DNA from: Sipunculus nudus
Taxonomy: Eukaryota; Annelida; Sipuncula; Golfingiida; Sipunculidae
NCBI GenBank assembly: GCA_026874595.1
Contig: CM049312.1
Location: 52,579,429-52,643,428, forward strand
Direction: 5' to 3'
Length of the DNA: 64,000 nucleotides
Shown: piece by piece, positions 13,301 to 23,249 of the stretch
Numbering within the stretch: position 1 is the stretch's first letter
How the letters are laid out: each line of letters starts with the position of its first letter
Position numbers and translations under genes: made by a program
Notes under the pieces: generated by a model
What the model was told of the DNA's origin: nothing
What the model saw: only the letters and a program-made list of their open reading frames with translations
The model's database searches: none

Positions 13301-16300
13301 AAGCATGTGGAATTTCAGGTGAATTAGTCAATTCACTGCAGAGATATGAGTGATTTTAACGCAAGGCAGATGAACAGATGGACACTGTGCAAACAGGGTT
13401 ACAGGTGGCGCCACCATTTTTTGTATATGTTCTAAAGCTATCCAAGGGCTACATTTGTATAAATTTTATTTCCTGATCGGTCAAACGGTTCCTGAGATAT
13501 GAGGGTTTATGTGATGAAACAGACGCAAAAATGGACACTGGGCAGACAGGAAAGGTCAGAGGTCAACACAAACTGGTTAGGCACCAGTTCACATGTGACA
13601 AGATGATTGGTGTAAGTTTCAGAAAAATTGTGTTGTAGTTATTGAGATACTGCAGTTTTTGTATCAAATTTTCCATTATTCTGGGGGGGGGGGGGGGATA
13701 TTTTGGGGTCATACAGCTTAAAGAATATGGGTAACAGAGACCTTATTTCAGGATTCCATGGAGACTTTTCATGGGTCTCCCTGTGTGTCAAGAATGAAGA
13801 TTCTAGGTCCAGTCTTTATGATTTGTGCCCTGTTAACAGATGTTCATATCTTAAAAGGTCTCAAAAATAGAGAAAAAATTTGTAAAAAAAACCTGAACAA
13901 ATACAGGTGGCACCACCAGTCTGCAGAAACTGATGAAACACTCCATGATCAATACGTATGCCAAAACTCATGACCATCATTGATGTAGTTAATGAGATAT
14001 TGAAGTTTTTGTATGAAACTTTTGACTATTCTGGGGGGTACTTTGGGGCCCCATAGCTCGAAGGATATGGGTAACAGAGACCTAATTTCTGGTTTCCATG
14101 GAGACTTTTAATAGGTCTCTCAGTGTGTTGAAAATGAAGATTCTAGGTCCAGTCGTTATGATTTGTGCCACGCTAACAGATGACAGCATCCTTAAAGGTC
14201 TCAAAAATAGAGGAAAAAATCGTAAAAAAAAATCGAACAATATAGGTGGCGCCACCAGTCTACAGGAACTGATGGAACATCTCATGATCAATATGTATGC
14301 CAAAAATAATGACCATCAGTGATGTAGTTATTGAGATATTGAAGTTTTTGTATGAAATTTTTTACTATTCTTGGGGGTACTTTGGGGCCCCATAGCTCAA
14401 AGGATATGGGTAACAGAGACCTAATTTCTCGTTTCCCTGGAGACTTTTCATGGACCTCTCAGTGTGTCAAGAACTAAGATTCTAGGTCCAGTCTTTACGA
14501 TTTGTGCCTTGTTAACAGATGTTCACATTTTTAAAGGTCTCAAAAAAGAGAAAAAAATTCGTAAAAAATCGAAAAATACAGGTGGCGCCACCAGTCTGCA
14601 AGAACTGATGGAACATCTCATGATCAAGATGAATGCCAAAAATCATGACCATCAGTCAAATAGTAAATGAGATATTGAAGTTTTTGTATGAAATTTTTTA
14701 CTTTTCTGTGGGGGTACTTTGTGGCCCCATAGCTTGAAGGATATGGGTAACAGAGACCTAATTTCTGGTTTCCAAGGAGATTTTTCATGGACCTCTCAGA
14801 ATCCCAAGTTACAAGGTTCCAAGTCTAGTGGTTACAATTTGTGCCCTGTTAACGGACAGACGGCCGGACAACCGACGGACAAAGAGTGATCGCTATAGCT
14901 CAGATGACTTACAATCAGCTGAGCTAAAAATTGTCCAAGTCTCAACAAAAAGAATTAATTTAACATTAAAATTATAGGATTTGTCTTGTTTATTTGTCTT
15001 ATGTATTGAAGGGGTAAGTGGGGGGGGGGGGGGGGGGGGCTCTGTTGTTACTGCTCATTGCTGAAAACATGTGAAATAATAAGATTCATCTTATTTATAG
15101 TACAGGTCTGTCAACAGAATAGGGGGGGGGGGGGAGAAAGGCTCCCTGTGGTATTAACTGCAGACACCCTGATAAAGCTCAGCAAGAGAGAGGGCTTGCC
15201 CCAGTGATGAGATTACATAACAACAACCTCGGGAGCATAGAGAGCTGCACTGAATGACCTACAGTGACCAAAGTGGACTGTTTGACAATGTAAGGGAATA
15301 CAACAAGAGCCTGCCAAAATAATTTAATAACTAGCCTAATTTTGCAGTTTAATTTTCAAATTTCAGATTTTAACAGATTAAATCCTTATTTGTACATGCT
15401 GTGAAAATAAAATCCACAGTACTTACAGGAAAAATACGTGCTGTGGCCATAGTTGGACAAAATTTAAGGTACTGATTTTATATTTATGGTAATAACTTAA
15501 ATAAATGGCAAAATTCAGATCTAATTTTCAGTATACAATTTAATCTTGATTAAATGAAGTTATATCCCTGAAAAAAGTCTCTAGCATCAGCAATTGTGAT
15601 GTTAGGTGAGTAAATATATTTCCTAATTTTTTACAAGATGCAGTATGTTTGGGCCCATAACTTCAACGCATAACTAGACATTTCTTGGCACCGCAGGTGC
15701 CGGAGTATCCCCAGACATAGTAGGCCCCCCCCCCCCTTTAAGAATAGGCCCCCATTTTTAGCAGCATATACTGACACTTGGCATATTTATTGTTTCTTTC
15801 ATCTATCAATCCACAATCTTGTTGAAGATGTTGGTCCTGTGACCTTGATCTTTTTAAAGATGTGTCCTGTGACCTTGACCTTTGACCTCATGACCCCAAA
15901 ATCAATTGGATTCTTGCTTTTCCAATGGGACATATACAAGTCAAGTTTGAAATCTATACATAAATAAAGCAGGAATTATCATCCTAAAAGTAATTTTTTG
16001 GACAGATGGCTCCTGTTACCTTCACCTTTGACCTTGTGACCTCAAAATTGATAGGATTCTTCTTATCTTGGCAGGTGAACTATATGTGCAAGATGAAAGA
16101 TCTGAGATGAAATGTATCGCTGAAAATACATCCACATCTTTTTAAAGATGTGTCCTGTGACCTTGACCTTTGACCTCATGACCCCAAAATCAATTTGGGT
16201 CTTGCTTTTACCAATGGGACATATACAAGTCAAGTTTGAAATCCATACATCAATAAAAGGAGGAATTATCATCCAGAAACTAATTTTTTGACAGATGGCT

Positions 16301-19300
16301 TCTGTGACCTTCACCTTTGACCCTGGACCTCAAAATTGATAGGGGTCTTCCATTCTTGGCAGGCGAACTATATGTGCAAGATGAAAGGTCTGAGATGAAA
16401 TGTTTGGCTGAAAATGCATCAACAATCTTTTTAAAGAGATTTCCTGTGACCTTGACCTTTGACCTCATGACCCCAAAATCAATTTGGGTCTTGCTTTTCC
16501 AATGGGTCAAATACAAGTCAAATTTGATATACATACATCAATAAAAGAAGGAATTATCATCCAGAAACTAATTTTAGACAGATGGCTCCTGTGACCTTCA
16601 CCTTTGACCTTGTGACCTCAAAATTGATAGGGTTCTTCTTCTCTTGGCAGGTGAACTATATGTGCAAGATGAAAGATCTGAGATGAAATGAATCACTGAA
16701 AATACATCCACATCTTTTTAAAGATGTGTCCTGTGACCTAGACCTTTGACCTCATGACCCCAAAATCAATTTGGATCTTGCTTTTCCAATGCGACATATA
16801 CAAGTCAAGTTTGAAATCCATACATCAATAAAAACAGGAATTATCATCCAGAAACTAATTTTTGGACAGATGGCTCCTGTGACCTTCACCTTTGACCTTG
16901 TGACCTCAAAATTGATCAGGGTCTTCCTCTCTGGGCAGGTGAACTATATGTGCAAGATGAAAGATCTGAAATGAAATGTTTGGCTGAAAATGCACCCACA
17001 TCTTTCTAAAGATGTGTCCTGTGACCTTGACCTTTGACCTCATGACCCCAAAATCAATTTGGGTCTTGCTTTTCCAATGGGACATATACAAGTCAAGTTT
17101 GAAATCCATACATCAATAAAAACAGGAATTATCATCCAAAAACTAATTTTTGGACAGATGGCTCCTGTGACCTTCACCTTTGACCTTAAAATTGATCGGG
17201 GTCTTCCTCTCTTGGCAGGTGAACTATATGTGCAAGATGAAAGATCTGAGATGTAATGTTTGGCTGAAAATGCACCCACATCTTTCTAAAGATGTGTCCT
17301 GTGACCTTGACCTTTGACCTCATGACCCCAAAATCAATTTGGATCTTGCTTTTCCAATGGGACATATACAAGTCAAGTTTGAAATCCATACATCAATAAA
17401 AACAGGAGTTATCATCCAGAAACTAATTTTTGGACAGATGGCTCCTGTGACCTTCACCTTTGACCTTGTGACCTCAAAATTGATAGGGGTCTTCCATTCT
17501 TGGCAGGTGAACTATATGTGCAAGATGAAAGATCTGAGATGAATTGTTTGGCTGAAAATGCATCCACAATCTTTTTAAAGATGTTTCCTGTGAACTTGAC
17601 CTTTGACCTCATGACCCCAAAATCAATTCAGGTCTTGCTTTTCCAATAGGTCAAATACAGGTCAAGTTTGAAATCCATACATCAATAAAAACAGGAATTA
17701 TCATCAAGAAACTAATTTCTGGACAGATGGCTCCTGTGACCTTCACCTTTGACCTTGTGACCTCAAAATTGATAGGGGTCTTCTTCTATTGGCAGATGAA
17801 CTATATGTGCAAGATGAAAGGTCTGAGATGAAATGTTTGGCTGAAAATGCATCCACAATCTTTTTAAAGATGTGTCCTGTGACCTTGACCTTTGACCTCA
17901 TGACCCCAAAATCAATTGGAGTCTTGCTTTTTCAATGAGACATATATAAGTCAAGTTTGAAATCAATACATCAATAAAAGCAGGAATTATCATCCAGAAA
18001 CTAATTTTTAGACAGATAGCTCCTGTGGCCTTGACCTTTGACCTTGTGACCCCAAAATTGATATGGATCATCCACTATTGGCAAGTGAGCTATATACTGA
18101 AGATGGAAGACCTGGGATGAAAGTTTGGCTTAAAATGCATCCACAGTATCTTTTAAGATGCCAGTCCAGTGACCTTGACCTTTGACCCTAGAACCTATAG
18201 GGTTCTTACTTAAGTGGTGGGCCATACATAATTCATGTTTGAAATCCATATGGCTATCAACACTGGAGATATCATAAGAGGTGTGTGATTTTCACCATAT
18301 ATGGCAATATTCAAGGTCAAGGCCACTCTCATAGGAAAGGTCATGACCCCAATTTAAATAAACATCATCCCATAACCCATACCTATGTATATGCATAAAA
18401 TAAAAGAAATCTGTCCATTAGTTTTTGACTTATAATGCTCATAGTACTGTAAGGTGGCAATTTTGGGGTATTAAATGCCACGAAAACAAGTAAAGGATAA
18501 TAGGTGGCGCCACCAGTTTCTGGAACATGACAACCCTATCCATTATCTTCCATCAACTTGATTTTGGGATAAATCCATGCAAGATTTCTTGAGATATTTA
18601 AGAATTTGTGTGATTTTCCCCAAAATTGGACTTATTCAAGGTCAAGGACACTCTCCTAGTAAAGGTCATGACCTCATTTTAAATAGGCGTCGTCCTCTTA
18701 CCCATATCTATACATATACCAAGTTTGGTAAAGTTCTGTGAAATATTGTTTGGGTTATCGCGCCAACAAGATTCATATGCGGCGGCGGCGGCGGGACCAG
18801 TATGAAAACATAGTATCCCCCGACTTTGTCTGGGGATACAATAACTAATAAGTTACGCAATACTGACCTAATTTTTGGTATGTACATATAGGAAATGTAT
18901 GGAAGAATATGAATATTTACCATGATCAAATTCAGATCAGTGGTTTTGACATTAGGCAGTCTTGAAGGGTAACAATGGGTTTTTAATGGAAAACGGAGGT
19001 TTTTCCTGAATATCTCAAAGGAATGAAGTCTTAGTGATCCAAATTTAGTATAGAAGGCGACTTTTGGGACATCTAACTGTATGCAAAATTTTGGATTCGT
19101 AGGTCCTACGGTTTCAAAACGTGCCCTGTTAACAGGACGGCAGGACAGATGGACGACGGACAAAGGACCACAACTACGGCTCAGATGACTTATAGTCAGC
19201 TGAGCTAAAAATTTAACATGGACCTAAGGAAACAGAGAATAGGTGCAAAGTTTTTTCATCAATGGTGGCAGATTTACAAAAGTTTTGATACAAATTATAT

Positions 19301-20925
19301 TATCAAGCTTTGATTTATGGCTAACATAAAAATAAATTAATATTATTGAAGTATTAGGCATATAATTCAGGCACATTATGATATGCAAATCAGTCTATTA
19401 GTGTAAGGGGCTGTTCAAGCTATGGTGCTTGAGAACTTGAATGAAACCTTCATTTTTTAATCAACTGGTTTCAAATTTCAGATTTTAACAGATGAAATGC
19501 TAATGTGTACATGCTGTAAACATTAAATCCACAACACTAACAGGATAAATATGCCATGGTGAATTTATGCCCAAATCAGGCAAAATTTAAGGTACTGCTT
19601 TTAAATTTAATATAATAACTTAAAACAAGGGACCCATGGGTCACGGTGCTGAGCTGTTATTTATGATCATAAAATATGATCTGGAAGAAGGGGTAAACAA
19701 ATGCTGATTTTGTGTAATAATACAAGCTGAATTATGAGGATGATGGCCTTTAACTCAAGTTATGTAAAGATTTTGATCAAATCCTTGGACAGGGAAGAGG
19801 ACTGATGCCATTTATATAATTTACATTCGGAAAAGGACAGCTATTATCATACAGATTTTGACTTTGGCCATATAACTTGATCAACACTGCAGTAGCAGTA
19901 TTTGAAAAAAAAAATGTCCACTGTAAGTCATGTTAATTATCATGCATGTTTTTTACTAAAGAGTTAACTGTTGTTCAATAATTACAGGTTACCCATACCC
20001 GAAACAGGCGGCGTCAGCCGACAGCATTCAATATGCGACACAATGGTTACAACCTGCGGCCATTTGATAACTGCTCAATATTTGCTCATGGAACTTTATA
20101 ACTGTAAAATTAAACCAAAAGTAGCAATAGCACAAATGATATGAGTTTAACTATTTGTTAAAAAAAATTGCAATTACTGGGCCAAATATAATTTTAATAA
20201 AAAATACACAGTATCATCTGAAAAGATTATTTTGAATAAAATAATGGTAATAATTATTAAAATAATATTATAAAATGTATCCATGAATGCATTCATGAAT
20301 ACATTTTGAAAGTATTTGCAATTCTTTTTACCTGTATTAGTATCTGTATTCATTTCATGATCAAAATATTGAATATTTGTATTCATTTTCAAATACAATT
20401 TTCTTCATTCATGACCAAGTCATCCATGCCTTTTGATACGTACCTGATAAAGACATGCGGGCACTTTGTCGACTCCCTGGTGGGGTAACCCATATCAAAG
20501 GCCACACACAAGTCTGGCCCTTTCACAGCTACGGAGGTGTCCAACCCGGACACTGACCACGGATATACACGGTATGACCCAACATCTAACCAATCCTCCT
20601 TTTCACACATGATTCGTCTCAAATTGACAGTTCGACGGAATGAAAGATCTCTTTTTTGATAAAAATTAATAAAATTAGATATAAAGTAAAAATTTGGTGA
20701 TATATTTAATCTTTGAGGATTTAGATGAGAATTTCGAGATCGTAACGTTCTACTGAAAGCGGGGTTTGTTACACACGTAGACGTATGTAATCTGTGGTTT
20801 GTTGTATAACAGGTCCTTCTGCTGTCAAGACGGAGGGCCTCACAAGCCAGTTTCAAGACACCCGGTATAGTCCTCTCGCCGCACTTGCACATAAACATAA
20901 TCCGTCTGATAAATATCACCTGCAT
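1043..20925 (-). CDS. Short-form tRNase Z (ribonuclease Z-like), whole gene, 4 coding exons
   Basis: Predicted zinc-dependent endonuclease that removes 3' trailers from precursor tRNAs; metallo-beta-lactamase fold. Exons join in frame (482+208+193+329 nt) to give 403 residues from the first ATG, or 298 from an internal ATG at 20610 (Met106), which is close to the roughly 280 residues of plant TRZ1. Visible motifs, numbered on the long form: HGHVDH at 162-167 (metal site), TKHRVHSQGY in exon 3, KQEFTGLP in exon 3, TGDT at 294-297, RDRGHIH at 339-345, and HFSDKYS at 366-372. Family-level knowledge: the order of these blocks matches the short tRNase Z type best known from plants. Inference: the long form has an Arg-rich N-terminus that could be an organelle presequence. 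All introns are GT-AG. Neighbour TANGO2 lies 17 kb away on the same strand, with no evident link. Confidence 0.93.
2650..4485 (+). mobile_element. Family-A hairpin-ended repeat (pearl/HINE-like), copy A1, in tRNase Z intron 3
   Basis: Head at 2650-2684: ACAAGGGACC TATGGGTCAC, then GCTCAGCTGA. Tail at 4450-4485: TAGCTCAGATGACT, loop TAT, AGTCAGCTGAGCTA, then AAAA. The tail follows an ACGG-type microsatellite (4400-4435). The head sequence GCTCAGCTGA is the reverse complement of TCAGCTGAGC in the tail, making a subterminal inverted repeat. The interior has a poly-G tract near 3600 and an AT-rich module (about 3780-3960) that recurs at 15.34, 19.44 and 60.95 kb. It has no coding capacity. The design fits non-autonomous Helentron-type elements; that assignment is inference. 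Confidence 0.65.
4497..4689 (-). CDS. tRNase Z exon 3
   Basis: 193 nt, starting in phase 0 after ..GTTTGCAG and ending with ACAG|GTACAG. It encodes LPHGWTMKVFPTKHRVHSQGY, then KQEFTGLPSREIGKLIHSGE and ends HPQVAYTG. The His-x-x-x-Ser-x-Gly-Tyr block and the lysine-rich GLP stretch match the middle of short tRNase Z proteins. It lies only 12 bp from the 3' hairpin of a repeat element that ends at 4485, so that element reaches nearly to the donor. Confidence 0.93.
5738..6400. repeat. 20-bp minisatellite (TACATACAGACACAGTTATG)n, overlapping a splice donor
   Basis: About 30 imperfect copies, more diverged toward 5740-5940. Near 6210-6400 there is a second-order duplication of a block of several units. 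On the minus strand each unit reads ..TGTGTCTGTATGTA.., the same sequence as the functional 5' splice site of tRNase Z exon 2. The plus-strand reading frames of 101 and 234 residues across the array are products of the period and not genes. Confidence 0.95.
6394..6601 (-). CDS. tRNase Z exon 2 (HxHxDH metal-binding exon)
   Basis: 208 nt. The acceptor ..TTACAG precedes base 6601. With exon 1 it forms FIS-HGHVDH-VSGL, the signature metal-binding motif of the metallo-beta-lactamase fold, followed by VQHAARRELYSMKP and PLDIGDTVS. The donor is TGTCT|GTATGT at 6394/6393. It lies inside the last unit of a 20-bp minisatellite, so the final codons (ACT GTG TCT) match repeat sequence. Failure to splice here would hit an in-frame TAA within one repeat unit. 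Confidence 0.93.
7405..7438 (+). repeat. Family-A head, copy A2
   Basis: GCAAGGGACCCATGGGTCAT followed by GTCGCTCAGCTGA. It is the left end of a family-A element. Its own right end may be the tail at 19178-19211, with the copy at 7972-14930 nested inside; the pairing is inference. Confidence 0.5.
8890..13505. repeat. 280-bp dimeric satellite with higher-order organisation
   Basis: About 16 units of about 280 bp. Each consists of two diverged half-units of about 140 bp; one starts GGTGGCGCCACCTGTCATAA and the other GGTGGCGCCACCATTTTTTG. Both halves share an AAAGCTATCCA..G block and a GAGATATGAG block, so the dimer probably arose from a duplicated 140-bp monomer. A block of seven units recurs at an offset of 1,964 bp: the stretches 9420-9605 and 11384-11569 translate identically. 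The second pass has extra units near 12.4-13.0 kb before the same end variant. Reading frames inside are accidental. Confidence 0.93.
13680..14870 (+). repeat. 335-bp core repeat array (three units)
   Basis: GGTGGCACCACC or GGTGGCGCCACC cores near 13909, 14246 and 14580. Each is followed by AGTCTGCAGAAACTGATG.., a G-run, GGTAACAGAGACCTAATTTC and TGTGCCCTGTTAACAGATG. The same unit recurs at 43.2-46.6 kb and 49.6-51.9 kb. Confidence 0.9.
15671..18841 (+). mobile_element. Family-B hairpin-ended element (GTATCCCC type), inserted into a family-A copy
   Basis: The head contains GAGTATCCCCAGACATAG (about 15703-15720). The tail hairpin at 18813-18839 is GTATCCCCCGAC, loop TTT, GTCTGGGGATAC. The GTATCCCCAGAC of the head is the inverse of the right arm, so the layout is the same as family A with unrelated sequence. 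The interior is a tandem array (about 15840-18200) followed by a unique right part with a CGG run at 18780-18795. The flanks read ..GGCCCATAACTTCAACGC before and AATAAGTTACGCAATACTGA after. They match the continuous family-A sequence near 4103-4140, so the element is nested in a family-A copy that ends at 19211. Confidence 0.65.
15840..18200. repeat. About 285-bp dimeric tandem array rich in AGGTCA half-sites
   Basis: About eight units, each with two related halves of about 142 bp: one around CCTGTGACCTTGACCTTTGA and the other around CTGTGACCTTCACCTTTGA. On the minus strand the first core reads AGGTCAAAGGTCAAGGTCA. That is a direct repeat with 1-bp spacing (nuclear-receptor DR1 type) plus the TCAAGGTCA monomer site used by ERR/NR5A receptors. 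About 17 such clusters are visible by eye. Whether any protein binds is unknown. Confidence 0.9.
19178..19211 (+). repeat. Family-A tail hairpin (right end of the outer copy in intron 1)
   Basis: GGCTCAGATGACTTATAGTC followed by AGCTGAGCTAAAAA, preceded by a GGACAGATGGACGACGGACA tract. It probably closes the family-A copy interrupted by the family-B insertion at 15671-18841. Confidence 0.6.
19440..19656 (+). repeat. Family-A internal fragment interrupted by another family-A head (copy A4)
   Basis: 19440-19620 repeats the AT-rich module (TTTCAGATTTTAACAGATGA ... AAATTTAAGGTACTG) found in A1. It stops at TAATAACTTAAAA, where a new head starts at 19623 (ACAAGGGACCCATGGGTCAC, then a diverged GTGCTGAGCTG). 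No matching tail is seen before exon 1 at 20444, so A4 is truncated. Confidence 0.55.
20444..20925 (-). CDS. tRNase Z exon 1 (start exon)
   Basis: Starts at ATG 20925-20923, with a second candidate ATG at 20610-20608. The region after Met106 (DWLDVGSYRVYPWSVSG, then GPDLCVAFDMGYPTRES) aligns by eye with the N-terminus of short tRNase Z. The preceding 105 residues are basic and low in acidic residues, and I recognise nothing in them. The donor is AG|GTACGT at 20444/20443. The exon ends in phase 2, so the serine before the metal-binding motif is split by the intron. Translation from either ATG is possible; family length favours the inner one, while the open frame favours a possible targeted isoform. 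Confidence 0.88.
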
Positions 20926-21200
20926 TCCCCTCAGTCTTAGTGAATATATCTAGATTTGGTGAAGATTTCATCAGCAACCTGGGCCATGTTTTGTTAACTT
21001 CTTGCCGGTGCAGTCTCCATGCGTGACAGGCTGATGAAATAAGAAAGAATCAGCTGATAGCTGATCGGAAAAACATGGCAAACTCCGTTACAGATTAAAA
21101 CCCGGATGTCAGAAATCCGATTACGTAAGACTTACCTGATGAAACGCTGGATCCTATTAATATAGAATAATGACCATAGCAATCATGCCGGGCGGCCTTT
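20926..21200 (-). promoter_or_regulatory. Probable promoter and 5' UTR region of tRNase Z
   Basis: Immediately upstream of the first ATG. It contains two motifs resembling YY1 sites (GGCCATGTTTT near 20983 and AACATGGC near 21073), which are common just downstream of metazoan start sites. No TATA box is convincing. The start site itself cannot be placed from sequence. Confidence 0.25.
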
Positions 21201-21698
21201 ACATTATTATTTATATGAATATTTAGCATAACCTCAAACTAAATCGACAGTATCAGTCAAATCTTTTCTTTAATCCGTGGCCGATAAAAAATATATAGTC
21301 CAAATGCGTGTTTATGTGCTTGGAGTTGGAGGGATAATTTTGGCTTCGCTGCATTTGCACCAGGATTGTGAGACCTAATTATCTTTTCCTTGTTTCACTG
21401 TTAAAATATCAAGGTTTAATATCAGAATATATTTTTCAATTTATAAAAAAACCCAGACTTCAGGCGCCCGGCTTTTGTGGATGTTTTATGGGATATTAAA
21501 GATTATATATTTAGTTATCTACGATTTGACAATATGTTATTTGTTACAGGACTTTAGTATCTCACATAAGGCTCTTGATGCCAAAGGAAATTAATATGTC
21601 GTATTTTCTACTTATTGCAAATATAGAGAAGAGAGTACACAGCGATTCGATTCCTCTATTTGCTGGTATATCACAGCGATTCGATTCCTCTATTTGCT

Positions 21699-21702
<4 letters not shown>

Positions 21703-21752
<50 letters not shown>
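21703..21752. repeat. (TA)n microsatellite
   Basis: About 25 uninterrupted TA dinucleotides, preceded by two copies of a 33-bp sequence containing CAGCGATTCGATTCCTCTAT (about 21640-21700). Confidence 0.97.
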
Positions 21753-21756
<4 letters not shown>

Positions 21757-21824
21757 CTGCTTGCAAGCAATCCTATTGTGCACCCGAGGACAATAGGATC
21801 AGTGTCAGTCTTTTACATGCCCCC

Positions 21825-22003
21825 CCCCCCGCCCCGAACCGCACAAAGCATAATCTCGTAATCTCGTAAAGTCTCGGCTTTTCAAACCACGCCGTTAGCT
21901 TCATTCTAACCACATTCACCTGATGATCGGGTCGCACCCCGTGAAACAGGCCAAGACTGTACGAGATTACGAGATTATGCTTTGTGCGTATTGGGGGGAA
22001 CAT
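21825..22003. mobile_element. Small inverted-repeat (MITE-like) element
   Basis: The left arm CGCACAAAGCATAATCTCGT AATCTCGTA (21841-21869) recurs inverted at 21960-21988. Weaker complementarity continues on both sides (C-rich at left, GGGGGG at right; AGTCTCGGC against GCCAAGACT). The spacer is about 90 bp. The element could fold as one hairpin. Exact ends and target duplication are not resolved. Confidence 0.7.
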
Positions 22004-22236
22004 TATATATATGCACACCAGACATATGTTCCGTACCTGAGAATGCAGCGTAAACCACTTGATGATGTTCACTCCTGTTCGTGTGTTTGTGTGTTAGTAT
22101 AATCGAACTTAAGAGGACGATATTGACTGCACACCAAACGCACGAGGACTTTTTTCCTGTGAGGACTTACACACGGGTCCTCGCAAACGAAAAGCTGTTA
22201 AAGCATTATTTAAGCATAAAACAGATGGAAAAAGCT

Positions 22237-22934
22237 TACGCGCCCGAGGCAGCGGAAATCTTGCGCTTCTAAAGAAGCAACTGATTTTCATGCTGCCAGC
22301 TTTGACCGTTTATGATATATTTAGACACCAGATGGCGGTTTGTTGTCCTCTGAAATAAACGTGCGTACGATGTGACAAGCAGCCAATCAGATGCCAATAA
22401 ACAAACACTCGACAGGCATCCTGGCTCCGCCCATTGCCGCGCTTCAAGCGCCGCTTGAAGAGTTTCCGGTCGAATTTAAATTGCTCCCTCTGCATTCTCG
22501 CATCATCGACCGATCGATTATGACATTATGACTGTGTTAGCGTAGCCATGTATCTGTTGTCTGCAGAACTGAAACCAGCCAGCGAGGTGTGCACGCAGCC
22601 TTTGTTGTTATGTTTCGTTTGAATTACAGCTCACCGGCCGAGCATCCTATGTGCCCAAGGCCCTAAGCAAACCACGTCAGGGGCAATTCTCTCTGAGCCT
22701 GTGGACTGTTCAGACGGTTACGCTGGGGGATGAGCTGTCACTCAAAAAGAAATTAATATGATTGGCTCCGTGTATCCCTCGCTTGGCTTTGTCTTCCAGC
22801 ACAAGGTCTCATCTGATTGGACAAAAATACAGTGCTCCTCTCTGGTGTTGCAATTCAGGATACGAGGTCATAACAAACAGCGCCTTACGATATAGGAAGT
22901 AGCCCTATAGGTAAAGCGCTGTGTAAAGAGCGTA
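22237..22934 (+). mobile_element. Mutator-like non-autonomous element, copy 1 (9-bp target duplication)
   Basis: Flanked by a perfect 9-bp direct repeat GAAAAAGCT (22228-22236 and 22935-22943). The right end reads GCGCTGTGTAAAGAGCGTA. The left end TACGCGCCCGAGGCAGC is its degraded inverse, and the better-preserved partner is TACGCTCTCTACGCAGC of copy 2. The interior aligns with copy 2 at 38462-39089 for most of its length (for example AATCTTGCGCTTCTAAAG, then CTGTTGTCTGCAGAACTGAA). It has no coding capacity. A 9-bp duplication is typical of the Mutator superfamily; that placement is inference. Confidence 0.82.
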
Positions 22935-23249
22935 GAAAAAGCTATGCTGGGGAAATTTCTTGCAAGTCCTTAGAAAGAACTCTTGAAATGTGTTGTGTAT
23001 GTGTGTACACAGCGCCATCTATTGAGAGCTTTGCATGATGGTTAGAAAAATGTGTGTGTGTAAGCCAGGTCCTCGATAATATATGTTTATCCAACTGGTT
23101 ATCCAACCTGTTTAGCGGTATCAGATCTTATTTTGATCGTGAGAAGTTAGAATTTGAACCTATATTACCATGGATTCCAGGAGTAAACAGGAAAAAAAAA
23201 ACTAATAGATTTTCTTATCTACATGAAAGGTATATACCCTGTGTCAAGA

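Larger units (their letters stand above)
7972..14930 (+). mobile_element. Family-A hairpin-ended element A3, carrying a 280-bp satellite and 335-bp core repeats
   Basis: Head at 7972-8006: AACAAGTGACCCATGGGTCA, then TGACGCTCAGCTGACT. Tail at 14893-14930: TAGCTCAGATGACT / AATCAGCTGAGCTAAAAA, preceded by an ACGG/GACGGACAA microsatellite. The 12-base GCTCAGCTGACT of the head is the inverse of AGTCAGCTGAGC in the canonical tail. Between them are a short unique GC-richer block (about 8405-8845), the 280-bp array (about 8890-13505) and three 335-bp units (about 13680-14870). No coding capacity is seen. It lies in tRNase Z intron 1, antisense to the gene. The array may have entered as a separate element. 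Confidence 0.55.

Noticed and set aside
16063-17542. Many similar 65-84-residue frames (for example MDFKLDLYMSHWKSK) on both strands
   Set aside because: They repeat with the 285-bp period of the array, and frames on opposite strands mirror each other.
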